A stretch of 64,000 nucleotides of DNA, taken from positions 299,133 to 363,132 of the forward strand of contig CAUYUJ010020538.1 in the NCBI GenBank assembly GCA_963575745.1, in the 5' to 3' direction. This DNA comes from Prorocentrum cordatum (taxonomy: Eukaryota > Sar > Dinophyceae > Prorocentrales > Prorocentraceae). Numbering within the stretch: the first letter of the stretch is position 1; each line of letters begins with the position of its first letter. The notes beneath the pieces were generated by a model, which did not search any database, was not told where the DNA came from, and was given only the letters and a program-made list of their open reading frames with translations. Shown here in pieces: positions 56,151-64,000 of the stretch. Made by a program: the position numbers and the translations under genes.

Positions 56151-57109
56151 AGTCGGCCCGGATTAGTGGGTCGACCCCGCCAGCTCAAGGGTACCCTTCT
56201 GTCTTGTGCCTCGCGACGCGTGCTTTTCTTACACTCTTACGGCGATGTGGCCCTCGGAGGGGTCTTGTGTCCTCTCGCGTGTCCTGTCCAATCAAGGCCG
56301 ACTGTATGACGATGATAGATCCGTTCCAGAGCGTTCCGGAACGCTCTCAGAGCGATCCGAAACGCTTTGAGAAGGGCGGGGCACACGAGACATGCTCCAG
56401 GGCCGCGGGATCTCAGAGATTTTCGATTTTTCTTCGCCCGATGTTATCCTCTTCTTGGCGTCGTCTTATTTCTCGCCTTTCCTATGGGCGACCCCCAGAC
56501 CCCCTCGGAGTCATGGGCAAGTCGCGATGGAAGGTTTTTGGCGACGTTCGGCCTCTGAGAGCCCGTATGGGGCTTCTGGTCCGTCCAAAAACAGCTTGGG
56601 AAATGGGTCGAGACCTCTGGTGGGTCGACGCCATTGAGCAATCATGACTTCGGCGACGGTGTTCTTGCGTGTTCACCCCGATCCCGCAGAAATTCATGGG
56701 GGGCGTTGGTGACAAAAAGATGGGATATTGATTTCGTTGTCGTCGTTCTCCCCCTACTCTCCTCCCCTCCACCACCCAGAGGGAATGAGGGGGAGCGGGC
56801 GGAGGATAATCAGGAGGAGTAGTAGGAGGAGGACGAGGAAGGGGAAGAGGAGGAGGAGACGTCTCCCTCCCATGGCTGGTTTCCGCCCCGCTCCTCGCAG
56901 GACGTCGGGCCGTTCGATTCGTTCACCGTGGACATCCTTGAGCCCATGCACTACACGCTGACTCGGGCCCGCCCGGCAGAGTCCGAGAGAGAGTAGGTAC
57001 AGTGGCGGCCGACATATACATACATATTTAGATATACAGATCTACACATGTATTCACATGTATGTATGTTAGCCAGCGTGGACCACACTCAGTCTGTTTC
57101 TAGCAGTAG
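56151..57109. other. no gene; 20-bp perfect palindrome at 56328-56347
   Basis: AGAGCGTTCCGGAACGCTCT is self-complementary; further GAGCG and CGTTC words surround it. GGA-rich DNA lies at 56800-56860. No coding region is supported. Confidence 0.5.
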
Positions 57110-57490
57110 AGGTGGTGCAATATATGTGGCACATGTTGTGCAATTTCTGTTGTGCAATATGTGTTGCACAATGCATATTGTGCAATACATGTGGTGCAAA
57201 CTATGTGGAACATGGTGAAACATATGCTGCGCAATAAGTGTTCCACAGTCTACGATGTGCAGCACATGCTGTGCAATACATGTGGTTCAATATACATTGA
57301 GCATCCTCTGTTGTGCAGTAGATGCTGTGACATCGCGGTGGTGCAATCTGTGTGAAACCATACATGTGGTGCAAGATGTGTGGTGCAACAGTTGTGGCGT
57401 CGTCTTCCACATGCAACGTAAGCTGTGCAACATTTGCTGTACACTAAAGGTGGTGCCACCTATGTGGTGCAGACTATATTTTGCAATGTA
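57110..57490 (-). repeat. degenerate repeats around TGTGGTGCAA
   Basis: TGTGGTGCAA, TGTTGTGCAAT and TGTGCAATACATG words recur about every 17-18 bp. Reverse-oriented relative of 6300-6560. Confidence 0.6.
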
Positions 57491-57514
57491 GGTGGAGCAA
57501 CGTGGAGCATTGAG

Positions 57515-57680
57515 GCAACGATCGCAACGCACATCAATGCAATGCAGTGCGAAGTGTCGCAAAGCAACGCAAAGTAAGGCACCGCCGTAAAAAGCAATGC
57601 ACAAGTATGTACAACACTGCGAAGCAGCGCATAGCAGTGCAATGCAAAACAATGCAAAGCAGCGCGAAGCGGGCGGCGAC
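57515..57680 (-). repeat. degenerate ~10-bp repeats around GCAATGCAAA
   Basis: GCAATGCAGTGCG, GCAACGCAAAG and GCAATGCAAAGCAGCG. Reverse-oriented relative of 20020-20175. Confidence 0.55.
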
Positions 57681-57883
57681 GAGGCGGCGACGGCGGCGAC
57701 GAAGGCCCAAGCGACATGCGGCACATGGCGGCGACGATGCGGCGACGGGGCAGCGACGGCGGCTACATTGCCGCCAGGCCGACCCGCAGCCCCAACCAGT
57801 AAATGCCAGCATTGTTCTAGTCTTAGGTACGTGCGTGCATCTATTATTTTTAAAAATTATTGTTTCTGCGTGTTAGCCAACAT

Positions 57884-57934
57884 GCCGTAGCTCTTTTGGC
57901 TCAAGCCTGTTGGCTCAAGCCGCTCTGGCTCAAG
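57884..57934 (+). other. three tandem spliced-leader relics
   Basis: GCCGTAGCTCTTTTGG then CTCAAG (57884-57905) is a nearly complete SL with two mismatches. It is followed at once by CCTGTTGGCTCAAG (57906-57919) and CCGCTCTGGCTCAAG (57920-57934). Both shorter pieces correspond to the part of the SL after its internal AG (CCGTAG/CCATTTTGG...). That is the pattern expected when a new SL is trans-spliced onto the AG inside an older genomic SL. It implies repeated cycles of expression and retroposition for the locus that follows. Confidence 0.9.
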
Positions 57935-59650
57935 CGGGCCTCAGCGGCTGGCCGGGCCTCCGCCCGTCGGTCCTCGGCATCCCCGCCCGCGGGGGCGTGC
58001 GAGGGGGTCGCCCCCCTCCGCGCCCCCGGTCGCTCGACCATGGAGTCGCGCTCGGCGCGGCGGCGGCGGCAGCGGCGCGCCGCCGCCGGCTGCGCCGCCG
58101 CCGCGGCCGGACCGGGCGGCCGGCCCGGCCGGCCTGCCGCCGCTGCGGCCCTGCGTGGCCCCTGTCGGCCTCGGCGTGGCCGCCGGCGCCGCAAACGCGG
58201 CCGCCGCCGCCGCCGCGGCCGCCGCGGCCGTCGCGGCAGCCGGCCGCGGCGAAGCCGCCGCGGCCGCCGGCGCTGTGGCGCGCGCTGCTGCGCTGGGGCC
58301 GGCCGCGGCGGCCGCGGCCGCCGCGGGTGCGCGGCCGCCGCTGTGGCCGCGCGGCCGCGGGTGACGCCGCGCCCGCCGTTGCGCCCGCCGCGGCCGACGC
58401 TGCCGCCGCCGCCGCCGCCGCCGCCGCGGCCGCCTCTGGCGGGCCGCTGGTGGCGGCCGCTGATCGTGAAGCTGGCGCCCAACATCATCACCCACGTCAT
58501 CCTGAACAGCTGGTGCGAGAAGGGCAGGCCTGGGCAGTGACAGCTGGCCGTGGCGCTGACGGGCGAGACCCTGGTCGTGAAGCTGGAGCCCAACATCATC
58601 ACGTACGGCACTGTGAACAGCGCGTGCGAGATGAGCAGGCGTCGGCAGTGGCAGCAGGCTGTGCCGCTGCTGGGCGAGATTATGGCCGCGAAGCTGGAGC
58701 CCACCATCGTCACCAACGGCGCTGTGAAGAGCGCGGGCGAGAAGAGCAGGCGGCAGCAGTGGCAGCAGGTTGTGGCGCTGCTGGGCGTGATTGTGGCAGC
58801 GAAGCTGGAGCCCAACATCATCACCTACGGCACTGTGAAGAGCGCGTGCGTGAAGAGCAGGCGTCAGCAGTGGCAGCAGGATGTGGCGCTGCTGGTCGAG
58901 GCCCCGGTCGTGAAGCTGAAGCCCATGTGCACGTTCATCAAATCTGGCACGGTGAACAGCGCGTGCGAGAAGAGCAGGCGTTGGCAGTGGCAGCAGGCAG
59001 CACCGCTGCTCGGCGAGATTTTGGCCGCGAAGCTGGAGCCCACCATTTTCGCCAAAGGGACTGTGAAGAGCGCGCGCGAGAAGAGCAGGCGGCAGCAGGG
59101 GCAGCAGGATGTGGCGCTGCTGGACGAGATTGTGGCCGTGAAGCTGGAGCCCAACATCATCGCGTACGTCGCTGTGAACAGCGCGTGCGAGAAGAGCAGT
59201 CGTCGGCAGTGGTTGCAGACCGTGGCGCTGCTGAGCGAGATGGCGGTCTTGCAGCTGAAGCCCAACATCATTACCTACCACATCCGGAACAGCTGGTGCG
59301 AGAAGGGCGGGCGCTGGCAGCGACATCTTGCAATGGCGCTGCTGAGCGAGAGGGTGGCCGTGCAGCTGGAGCCCAACATCAACGCCTACAGCGCCCTGGA
59401 CAGCGCGTGCGAGAAGAACGGGCGTCGGCAGCGACAGCAAACAAAGGCGCTGCTGAGCGAGATGGTGGGCGGGCAGCTGGAGCCCAGCATCGTCCCCTGC
59501 AGCGCCCTGATCAGCGAGTGCGAGAAGAGCAGGCGTTGGCAGTGCCAGCGCGCAATGGCGCTGCTGAGCGAGATGGTGGCAGCGAAGCTGCAGCCCAACA
59601 TCCTCACTTAGGGTGCCCTGACCAGCGCGCGCGAGAAGAGCAGGCGTTCG
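57935..59650 (+). pseudogene. PPR-repeat protein with 37-residue repeats, SL-headed, interrupted by two stops
   Basis: After the SL relics, a GCC/CGG-rich region (58060-58440) gives an Ala/Arg/Pro-rich leader. Eleven pentatricopeptide repeats follow, with PN-like starts at 58478, 58589, 58700, 58811, 58922, 59039, 59150, 59261, 59372, 59483 and 59594. The spacing is 111 bp except one of 117 bp. A typical unit reads PNIITYGTVNSACEKS, then RRWQWQQAVALLSEM and VAAKLE. PPR proteins bind organelle RNA, one repeat per base, and act in its maturation. Here the residue after ITY, a base-selecting position, is often Gly, Ala or Val instead of Asn/Ser/Thr. An in-frame TGA (58538) sits in repeat 1 and a TAG (59609) in repeat 11. 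58550-59611 is otherwise open (353 codons). It may be a truncated gene or a retro-pseudogene. Confidence 0.8.
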
Positions 59651-60180
59651 CTGCGGCCGCTGTCCTCGAGGACCAGTCCGCGGACAGCACGGCTGCCGTG
59701 GGCGACCTCTCCTTCGCGGTGTTGACGTCCAGCGACCCCGCGGCGGACATTGCACACGGCTGCCTTGCCAGGTTGGCGATCCTCGGCGCGCTCCTCCAGG
59801 ACTGCCGGGTTGGCCCCGCCCAGGCGATGGGGCGCTGTACACTGGATCCCCGCTGCGCGCCTTCAAGTTCGAGAGCGAGCTGGGCGTTCAGGACCCTTCG
59901 GGCCTTTGGGGCCCTGCTGGCTGCGCAGCGGGCGGCAGCGCGGAGAATCTCGCTCGCCAGGGGCAGGCAGAGCTGAAGAACGGCCGCGTAAGCACGCTGG
60001 CGACCATGGGCTACTTCATGCTGACATCGCTGGCAAGCTGCCCAAGTCGCCTTCGGGCGACCTTGAGTTCGCGGACGCCCCGCGCGGGCTCGTTGCGCCC
60101 CCGAAGGCTCCTGCTGCTGCCTGGGCACAGATCGCGGGGCCTGGCGCCGACGCGAGAGATCTCGTTACTCACGGCGACAT
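59651..60180 (+). pseudogene. chlorophyll a/c light-harvesting polyprotein fragment (unit junction)
   Basis: Three consecutive frames carry a collinear match to dinoflagellate light-harvesting polyproteins. 59710-59805 reads FAVLTSSDPA and IAHGCLARLAILGALLQD, the lead-in and third membrane helix of one unit. 59832-60020 reads ALYTGSPLRAF, ESELGVQDPSGLW and AELKNGRVSTLATMGYFM, the linker and first helix of the next unit, with the ExxxGR chlorophyll/charge-pair motif at ELKNGR (59970). 60020-60160 reads ADIAGKLP, LEFADAPRGL and KAPAAAWAQI. In helix 3 the usual NGR reads HGC, so a pigment ligand is lost. Frame changes near 59828 and 60020 and the missing remainder show it is a relic. Intact proteins sit in thylakoids and bind chlorophyll and peridinin. 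Confidence 0.75.
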
Positions 60181-61391
60181 CTCGGAACATAGCAGCAGCA
60201 GCAGCAGCGAGATGCCACCCCCCGCTTCGGTGAACGTTCCAGTGGGGAATCGAGAGGCGGTTGCTTGCAGTGACCAGTGCACAGCTCACACTAACAACCC
60301 CCCCACTTCAGCAGCACCAGCAGGGCAGAGGAACAGAGCGGGGAGTCGCGGCGGAGGAGGCGGAGGCTGCGGAAGCCGCGGGGCACCCCCCTCAGAGCAA
60401 TCAGTCCGTCAGCAGTCCTCTGGGGGCGCCGGGCGCCCGGCATGGAGACCACGGAGCAACCATCCAGACGCAGGACAGCGAAGCCATCCGCTGGCTCGTC
60501 GGGAGAAGCCTCTTCGCGCCTATTCGCCCCCCTTCCCCTGTCAGTGAGCTCCTCACGGACGACGAATCCCAGACGCCCTCGCCGGGCGCCCAGGGCACCG
60601 CCGGCAAAGCAGCTCGCGCCCCGGCTATGGAGGCCGCGCCGCCGAGCGTGCACGCGCCCGGCACATTTGGCGGTGCCCGGAGAGAGCCCTGCGCTGTCCA
60701 AAGGGGGCGCACCTGGGAGCGATGGCGGGCACAAGCCCGAAGGCGAACCCCAGCGAAAGGGGCCCTTCCCCACTTGCCGCGAGGCCGCGTCTGACCTGGC
60801 CGCCGGGCGCGATCCGACCCCAGCCCGGCGGCCAACCATGCGGCTTGCATCTCCCCGCGAAACCCTGCCAGGCGCGCAGCTGGAGCTGTTGCGAGCAGAT
60901 CGCGAGCCCCCCAGCCAGGACAACGAGGCCGGTGCCGTGGAGACTTGCGGCCAGGATACATGGCGGCACCAGAGGCCCGACCCGCGTCAATGGCCACGGC
61001 CCAAGGGCCCCGACACGGGACAACAGCTGCACAAAACAGGAATCAACAACATCCAGTGGGAACTCCCCAAGGAGACACCCGGCGAGGCGATGCGACGACT
61101 CCAAGTCACACCCGGGCCAGTGTTCACTGGCACCTGGCACGCTTTTGCCAAGCGGCAGTCTGTGCCCGGCAGCAAGGGCGCGCTCGACCCGCTTCGGCGC
61201 GACCCGCAAACCTGCCACCTCTTTCTGGAATCTTTCCGCAGCCAAAAGTGCGACGTACGGGTCCTCAGCGACGCGCTGGGCTTCGACGTTCACTGGACTC
61301 GGCCGTGGCAGCTGCATCTGGGTCGGAGCGGAGGTGTGAGCAGTGATCACCACGCGGCAAAGGGCCACCCGAACAACCAGGCCCCCAAGAA
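60181..61391 (+). other. unrecognised coding-like region between LHC fragment and LRR
   Basis: Two plus-strand frames look partly coding. 60261-60794 includes TQDSEAIRWLVGRSLFAPIR and SELLTDDESQTPSPGAQ. 60442-61340 includes GINNIQWELPKETPGEAMRR and DPQTCHLFLESFRSQKCDVR. I recognise no domain and cannot tell whether they belong to the LRR gene downstream. Confidence 0.35.
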
Positions 61392-62458
61392 GTGCAAGAA
61401 ACAGTGGTGGCCCTGGCGGGGGCGCTGCCCTCCATGCCCGGCCTGCAGAGTCTGGACCTGCACTCCAACAGCATCGGCCACGAGGGCGCGGAGGCCCTGG
61501 CGGGGGCGCTGCCCTCCATGCGCGGCCTGCAGAGGCTGGACCTGGACTCCAACGACATCGGCCACGAAGGAGCGCAGGCCCTGGCGGGGGCGCTGCCCTC
61601 CATGCCCAGCCTGCAGATGCTGCTCCTGGGCAACGACGGCATCGGCCACGAGGGAGCGCAGGGACTGGCGCGGGCGCTGCCCTCGATGCCCGAGGGCGCC
61701 CGTCTGGAGGAGCTGGACCTGACCGAGTGCGACATCGGTCCTGCGGGCGCGCAGGCCCTGGCGAGGCGCTGCCCTCCATGCCCAGCCTGCTGAATCAGCT
61801 TTGGGGCTCCAACAGCATCAGCCACGAGGGCGCGGAGGCCCTGGCGGGGGCGCTGCCCTCCATGCCCGGCCTGCAGAGGCTGGACCTGGACTCCAACGGC
61901 ATCGGCCACGAAGGAGCGCAGGCCCTGGCGGGGGCGCTGCCCTCCATGCCCAGCCTGCAGATGCTGCTCCTGGGCAACGACGGCATCGGCCACGAGGGAG
62001 CGCAGGGACTGGCGCGGGCGCTGCCCTCGATGCCCGAGGGCGCCCGTCTGGAGGAGCTGGACCTGACCGAGTGCGACATCGGTCCTGCGGGCGCGCAGGC
62101 CCTGGCGAGGCGCTGCCCTCCATGCCCAGCCTGCTGAATCTGCTTTGGGGCTCCAACAGCATCAGCCACGAGGGCGCTTAGGCCCTGGCGGGGCCGCTGC
62201 CCTCCATGCCCGGCCTGCAGAGGCTGGACCTGGATTCCAATAGCATCGGCCACGAGGGAGCGCAGGCCCTGGCGGGGGCGCTACCCTCCATCTGGGGTGC
62301 AACCGCATCGGCGACGAGGGCGCGCAGGCCCTGGCGGGGGCGCTGCCCTCCATGCCCGGCCTGCAGAGGCTGGACCTGGACTCCAACAGCATCGGCCACG
62401 AGGGAGCGCAGGTTGTTCGGGCCGCCTGGAACGGCCGGAGCGGCATGTGCGTCGGCTG
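61392..62458 (+). pseudogene. ribonuclease-inhibitor-type leucine-rich-repeat protein, frame-broken with a 344-bp tandem duplication
   Basis: Units of 28 residues of the form ALPSMPGLQRLDLDSN then IGHEGAQALAG are typical of RI-like/NLRC3-type LRRs, which form curved protein-binding surfaces. The first copy (61392-61793) has four units, then loses frame. The segment is repeated 344 bp downstream (to 62137) in a shifted frame. 344 equals 115 codons minus one base: in each copy GGCCCTGGCGAGGCGCTG lacks one base relative to GGCCCTGGCGGGGGCGCTG. A third start (62138-62181) ends at a TAG (62179). Units continue from 62206 with a further slip near 62290 and end at 62458. The original protein was probably a cytosolic or signalling LRR protein; this copy cannot encode it intact. 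Confidence 0.75.
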
Positions 62459-62665
62459 AGCCGGGGCGCCCCCCGGGTTCCAGGGAGAAGAGGGAGGGCA
62501 CGCGGCGGGGGGGGGCGAGAGGAGGGAGGGGAGATGAAGTGAGGGGGGGGGGGGAAGGGACATCTTGTGTCACGCTCGCGGTACTGATCACCGCCATCAC
62601 ACGGGAACGGTCGGCTCCATTTTCCCCCTCTCCTTCCTCCTTTTTTGTTTTTCGTCGTTGCTGCC
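62459..62665. other. purine-rich spacer
   Basis: Poly-G and GGA runs, no gene. Confidence 0.5.
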
Positions 62666-63960
62666 GCTGTCCTACCAGGCTTGGGCCGTTGGACTGGCAC
62701 TCTTCGCCCCTTCCTCTGCCCTCGCCCCGCTGTCTTGGCTCTGATGAGCAGTGAGCGCGTTATGTTTTACCGCCAGGGGTCCAACCTGCAAGGTCTGAGT
62801 TGGGTGAGGTTTCGGTTATGCCTTGAGCCAGAAGCATCAGCATCGCTTTCGGCATCGCCGCCCTCGTTATCGCCCCTTCTCTCGCCCTCCCTCGTCCATC
62901 CTTCCTTCTGCTTCCCCCTTTCGTTCCCCTCTTGCCTGTCGCTGCCATACTTACCAGGCTTGGGTCAGTGGACTGGCGCCAATCGTGTCTTCCTCTGCCT
63001 CCGCTCCGTTGCCTTGGCCTGATGAGCAGTCGGAGTGTTGCGTTTCACCGTTCGGCGACCCACGCGTCCAGGCTGTGGGGCCCCCTCCTGCTCGCACTCC
63101 CCCAGGCCGTATTATCCTCTCTCTTGGGATCTACAGCCCGAGGCTTGCCTGAAATGTCGCTTCACAGCGTCTGACCTTGAGTTCTGAACGTCCTCTCTGC
63201 GGATGGATGGCAGTGCCAGTGACTTCCCCCGAGCGGTCAGCACCGCCTGGGCGGTCCTTCAGCCCGAGTGTTCCCCACTTGCAGGGCGGATAAGCAAACC
63301 GCCAATTCACGACCACCCATATCCAAACGTCTGATCTCCTGTGCATGCTGCATGCGCCTACTCTATCGTGCTTGCCGCGTAAGTTGGCACCCTATGAAAG
63401 CGAGGGTTTCTCGCCTTGTCTTGCTCTCCTCCTCCTCCTCCTTCACTCACCCCTCCTCCCCCGTCCTCCTTCCCCTCCACCTCGACCCTCGATGCGCTCG
63501 ATCCTCCCTCCGCGCATCTCCACGCCCTTTCGTTCCATCCCCCCCTCTCCTTACCCCTTTTCTTCTCTCCTCGTCTTTGCTGACGCTGTCCTGCCAGGCT
63601 TGGGTCGTGGACCGGCGGCCTTCGTCCCTTCCTCCGCTTGCGCCCCGTTTCTCTCGATGAGCAGTCGGTATATTATGTTACGCCGCCAGGCGTCTCATCT
63701 TCGAGTAGAGAATCGACTACAATTGATTTATCCCGAAATTGATTCGTCAGTCGTGTGCACGAAAAATGCGACGATTGTTCCGTAGATGTACAAGCAATCT
63801 ACGCATTCTAAGTAGATTCGACGAGAAAATTAATTTTGGGGCGAATCAATTATATAGTCGATCCCCTACTCGAAATCTGCTAAATCTGAGTTGGTTACGG
63901 CTTCGATCACGCCCAGAGCCAGAACAAAAACCAAAACACAAGCAACAAACAATGACCCGG
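62666..63960 (+). repeat. three dispersed copies of a ~120-170-bp repeat
   Basis: Copies at about 62670-62840, 62946-63055 and 63585-63955 share CCAGGCTTGGG, GTGGAC(T/C)GGC, TTCCTC(T/C)GC, GATGAGCAGT and TTACCGCCAGG-like words. Copies 1 and 3 also share CTGAGTTGG and CAGAGCCAGAA or TTGAGCCAGAA. Each is preceded by a CT-rich stretch. Copy 3 is split by the inverted-repeat insertion at 63700. Open frames over them are not supported. Confidence 0.7.
63700..63874. mobile_element. AT-rich MITE-like foldback element, nested insertion
   Basis: TTCGAGTAGAGAATCGACTA at the left faces TAGTCGATCCCCTACTCGAA at the right. Pairing extends with gaps almost to the centre (AATTGATTTATCCCGAAATT against AATTTTGGGGCGAATCAATT). 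Both sides are flanked by ATC, a possible 3-bp target-site duplication. The 175-bp interior is non-coding and far richer in A and T than its surroundings. Confidence 0.8.
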
Positions 63961-64000
63961 TGACGTACCCAACCCTTTTCTAACACGGGGCAGCTATCTT

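Noticed and set aside
57941-59866. 641-residue minus-strand ORF opposite the PPR array
   Set aside because: It is the antisense shadow of the 111-bp repeats, which keeps a frame open on both strands.

Overview
The window looks like nuclear DNA of a photosynthetic dinoflagellate. Three lines of evidence support this. (1) Copies of the dinoflagellate 22-nt spliced leader (SL) are embedded in genomic DNA just upstream of three coding regions (25333, 37385, 57884). This is the known signature of trans-spliced mRNAs that were reverse transcribed and put back into the genome. (2) There is a fragment of a chlorophyll a/c light-harvesting polyprotein (59.7-60.2 kb). (3) The sequence is GC-rich, with sparse, broken genes in a sea of short tandem repeats. 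The genus cannot be fixed from this sequence; a Prorocentrum-like genome is my guess.

Layout. 1.4-5.6 kb (minus): a frameshifted LINE-type retrotransposon (endonuclease, reverse transcriptase, C-terminal zinc fingers). 6-13 kb: no gene recognised, but dispersed duplicated blocks (6650-7545 with 9670-10655; 12150-12760 with 12785-13240). 14-21.6 kb: one satellite element with a ~77-bp core, present three times, twice direct and once inverted. 22-25 kb: low-complexity DNA. 25.3-29.5 kb: an SL-headed gene for a Cys-rich protein followed by broken helical ORFs. 30.6-37.4 kb: microsatellites, minisatellites, a 152-bp array and the second copy of the 8.3-9.1 kb block. 37.4-38.8 kb: an SL-headed coiled-coil ORF. 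39-43.3 kb: trinucleotide arrays and small inverted-repeat elements. 43.9-46.2 kb: an exon with a splice donor and a decayed sialate O-acetylesterase-like gene. 49.9-52.1 kb: a broken member of a multicopy dinoflagellate family (membrane segment plus a conserved C-terminal domain). 54.2-56.2 kb (minus): a second, more decayed LINE. 57.9-62.5 kb: three tandem SL relics, an 11-repeat PPR array, the light-harvesting fragment, an unrecognised ORF and a leucine-rich-repeat pseudogene. 62.7-64 kb: three copies of a ~120-bp repeat, the third split by an AT-rich inverted-repeat element.

How it fits together. There is no operon and no visible pathway. The common theme is retroposition and decay. SL relics mark processed cDNA copies, LINE remnants are a plausible source of the reverse transcriptase, and almost every recognisable coding region carries frameshifts or in-frame stops. 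Only the 25.4 kb gene has a convincing intact exon-intron-exon reading. All family assignments come from motifs read by eye; no database search was possible. Most boundaries of dispersed repeats are approximate.
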